NCBI GenBank assembly: GCA_030037185.1
Contig: JASHRR010001436.1
Location: 1-7,708, forward strand
Direction: 5' to 3'
Length of the DNA stretch: 7,708 nucleotides
Origin: Xanthobacteraceae bacterium
Lineage (GTDB): Bacteria > Pseudomonadota > Alphaproteobacteria > Rhizobiales > Xanthobacteraceae
A program made the translations under genes and the position numbers. The notes beneath the pieces are model-generated. The model did no database searches, was not told the origin of the DNA, and saw nothing but the letters and a program-made list of their open reading frames with translations. This document shows positions 6,568-7,708 of the stretch, piece after piece; the first letter of the stretch is position 1; each line of letters begins with the position of its first letter.

Positions 6568-6741
6568 CTATCTGACCGACCTGAGCCACTTGGCGACCTT
6601 GCTCCTCGAGGCGCGGAGCATGGAACGCATCAGGCGGTAGCCTGTGAAATTTGTGACCGTGCCCGAGGCGCTCCAGCGCAAGACGTAGGCGACATCACAA
6701 GCCACTGTGGCGGTCTCCTCAATCGTGTGCTGTGCGTCCAT
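6568..6741 (-). CDS. Small hypothetical protein, 57 aa
   Basis: The frame begins MDAQHTIEETATVACDVAYVLRW and ends SRSKVAKWLRSVR before a TAG at 6568-6570. The first half is acidic; the last 20 residues are strongly basic and amphipathic (Arg/Lys with Met, Leu, Val, Trp), so it could bind nucleic acid or membrane. There is no signal peptide. A purine-rich AAGGAA lies about 7 bases before the ATG, a reasonable Shine-Dalgarno. I know no family for it. Upstream, on its leader side, are an 8-bp hairpin and the dense inverted-repeat block at 6952-7041. Whether it is translated or only a remnant cannot be told from one sequence. It stands alone: capA begins 440 bases downstream and the Rieske gene ends about 500 bases upstream. 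Confidence 0.4.
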   Translation of the reverse strand: MDAQHTIEETATVACDVAYVLRWSASGTVTNFTGYRLMRSMLRASRSKVAKWLRSVR

Positions 6742-6796
6742 GGTTCGCTTCCTTGCCGCGGTTGTAATTCTCTCGATTTGCGCTTAGCACAATGCT

Positions 6797-6855
6797 TCGC
6801 CTTGCGGCGAGCAAAATTATCGCCTCGCCTTGCGGATTGAGCGAAACCAATCCGC
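6797..6855. repeat. 11-base direct repeat plus 8-bp inverted repeat
   Basis: TCGCCTTGCGG occurs at 6797-6807 and again at 6825-6835. The second copy runs into GCGGATTG (6832-6839), which pairs perfectly with CAATCCGC (6848-6855) around an 8-base loop. The first copy can also fold by itself (TCGCC/GGCGA, loop TTGC). All of this lies in the leader of the 57-aa ORF, so it could form RNA structure there. Confidence 0.45.
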
Positions 6856-6951
6856 TTCCTCGGTAGCGAACGAGATCGCTGCATGGTGGTGAGCGGCCGG
6901 GAGATCCTTCGACCGAGGACGACAAGGACCACACGACTGCTCGGGGTATAA

Positions 6952-7041
6952 CGCGCGATGGGGGTCTCGCGCGGCCCCATCACCGCGGCTCACGTCCGCC
7001 GCGGCTCCTTCCCGGGTGAGCCAGTGGGGCCGTAGCGGCCC
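6952..7041. other. Dense block of overlapping inverted repeats, possible structured RNA
   Basis: Within 90 bases there are six perfect stems: CGCGCGA/TCGCGCG (6952-6958 with 6967-6973), GATGGGG/CCCCATC (6957-6963 with 6975-6981), CGGCCCCA/TGGGGCCG (6972-6979 with 7025-7032), CCGCGGC/GCCGCGG (6983-6989 with 6998-7004), GGCTCAC/GTGAGCC (6987-6993 with 7016-7022) and GGGCCG/CGGCCC (7027-7032 with 7036-7041). Several share bases and cannot form together, so at least two alternative folds exist. One is a long hairpin, with the third stem enclosing the fifth. High GC makes chance stems more likely, but this density and nesting stand out within the window. The transcribed strand is unknown; on the minus strand it would lie between the Rieske gene and the small ORF. 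I do not recognise a known RNA family. Confidence 0.4.
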
Positions 7042-7206
7042 TGAGTAGTCTTTACGGCGCGTCTTGGTAAGGGCCTCGGACCTGCACTCCGCAGTGCGCC
7101 CCCCTCGAAAATGTTGCCGACCGGCGTTTTGAGCAAGACTTCGTGCGTCTTCCGGCCTGTCTTAAGCATTGCCTTGGTCGGGTTAGGAGATATCCGGGCC
7201 AGCCCG

Positions 7207-7228
7207 AGGCGGGGGCGAAAGCCCGCCT
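7207..7228 (-). terminator. Hairpin just downstream of the Rieske gene
   Basis: AGGCGGG (7207-7213) pairs perfectly with CCCGCCT (7222-7228), with an 8-base loop. An extra inner C-G pair would leave a GAAA loop on the plus strand and TTTC on the minus strand. The hairpin starts 15 bases beyond the petA stop, the usual place for an intrinsic terminator, but the minus-strand bases after it (TCGGGC) are not a U-tract. Probably an RNA 3' end or a weak terminator. Confidence 0.45.
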
Positions 7229-7243
7229 TTGCGGCGGCGATGG

Positions 7244-7708
7244 TTACAGTTGTCGTATCGAGGAAAAATCGAAGTTGACGTCGGGCGGATTCTCTCCGAT
7301 TCGGATGAGCTTGTCGTTCACGAAGTGGTAGGGCGGAATCGGCAAATTATAAGGCGCCGGCACGCCGCTGAAGACCCGGCCTGCGAGGTCGTATTTCGAC
7401 CCGTGACAAGGGCAGAAGTAGCCACCCTGCCAGTTGGAGGCGGGTGCCGTGGCGTTGGGAAGCGGTTCAAATTTCGGAATGCAGCCGAGATGAGTGCATA
7501 TACCAAGGATAACCCCGTATTCAGGTTTTATCGAACGGTGCCAGTTATCCGCATAAGGCGGCTGTTGCAGTTCGGCTGATTGCGGATCAGCAAGTTGCGA
7601 TACTAGGTTTCGATCCTGAAGGGTTTGAAGCATCCGCGCAGTGCGATTGGCCACAAAAATAGGTCTGTCCCTCCAACGCACCACCACCTCTTGGCCCGGT
7701 TGGATATT
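7244..7708 (-). CDS. petA: Rieske iron-sulfur subunit of cytochrome bc1 (ubiquinol-cytochrome c reductase), N-terminus off window
   Basis: The frame is open to the window edge: 154 residues are visible, so roughly the first 30-40 (membrane anchor and export signal) are missing. A GTG at 7687 is internal, because the codons before it read NIQPGQE in the same frame, as Rieske proteins do. The 2Fe-2S site is complete: box I CTHLGC (71-76 of the visible part) and box II CPCHGS (99-104), giving ligands C71, H73, C99, H102 and disulfide C76-C101. Ser104 and Tyr106, which raise the cluster potential, are present. It would carry electrons from ubiquinol to cytochrome c1 on the periplasmic side. The inter-box loop ([21 protein letters not shown]) and the region after box II ([22 protein letters not shown]) resemble beta/gammaproteobacterial PetA more than the short-loop rhizobial form. 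No petB or petC follows; a hairpin and about 500 gene-free bases do. Confidence 0.9.
   Translation of the reverse strand, partial: NIQPGQEVVVRWRDRPIFVANRTARMLQTLQDRNLVSQLADPQSAELQQPPYADNWHRSIKPEYGVILGICTHLGCIPKFEPLPNATAPASNWQGGYFCPCHGSKYDLAGRVFSGVPAPYNLPIPPYHFVNDKLIRIGENPPDVNFDFSSIRQL

Larger units (their letters stand above)
6742..7243. other. Gene-free, structure-rich spacer between the Rieske gene and the small ORF
   Basis: About 500 bases without a supportable gene. Frames that stay open here encode Arg/Ser/Pro-rich peptides with no motif and overlap one another on both strands. The stretch is instead notable for repeats: an 11-base direct repeat (6797-6807 and 6825-6835), an 8-bp hairpin (6832-6855), an overlapping set of inverted repeats (6952-7041), and a terminator-like hairpin (7207-7228). 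A minus-strand GATAAT at 6816-6821 is a weak -10 candidate for the small ORF. I see no tRNA or other known RNA gene. Confidence 0.5.

Noticed and set aside
6630..6983. 117-codon minus-strand ORF overlapping the small ORF
   Set aside because: Its Arg/Ser-rich peptide passes through the repeat-rich leader and overlaps the better-supported 57-codon frame, which has a Shine-Dalgarno.
6952..7041. CRISPR array, tRNA or known structured RNA
   Set aside because: The repeats are inverted, not regularly spaced direct repeats, and I cannot draw a cloverleaf, an RNase P, 6S, SRP or tmRNA core, or a group II domain V from it.

Overview
The window looks like accessory chromosomal DNA of a GC-rich proteobacterium. 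A Bradyrhizobium-like alphaproteobacterium is my best guess, from GC-rich codon use, clear AGGAGG-type ribosome binding sites, and the style of the secreted and Tat-exported proteins. This is inference; the window holds no taxonomic marker gene. The Rieske fragment at the right edge looks more beta/gammaproteobacterial, so the assignment is uncertain.

Left part (1-1970): a gene graveyard. A secreted alkaline-phosphatase-family gene on the + strand (2-540) is broken by a stop codon and several frameshifts. It abuts the decayed C-terminal end of a TnpB-type transposon nuclease on the - strand (539-923). Next comes one intact unidentified 197-residue gene (1009-1602, -), then about 370 bases with no gene and one short perfect hairpin.

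Middle (1973-4597): a divergent export module. A secreted uncharacterised protein of about 400 residues (-) faces a two-gene operon (+) encoding two small VOC-superfamily proteins, each with a twin-arginine-like leader. The control region between them contains a 14-bp perfect palindrome close to the start of the secreted protein. The VOC genes appear to be an old tandem duplication in which only the second copy keeps all the candidate metal ligands. I infer a periplasmic function, possibly handling a small organic molecule; the substrate cannot be read from the sequence.

Right part (4598-7708): a periplasmic CapA-like metallophosphatase (4812-6128, -) convergent with the VOC operon, with a hairpin between them. 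Further right is a mostly gene-poor kilobase holding a 57-codon small ORF (6568-6741, -) and a dense cluster of overlapping inverted repeats (6952-7041). The last gene is a Rieske iron-sulfur subunit of cytochrome bc1 (7244-7708, -), cut by the window edge. No cytochrome b or c1 gene follows it, which is unusual for petA.
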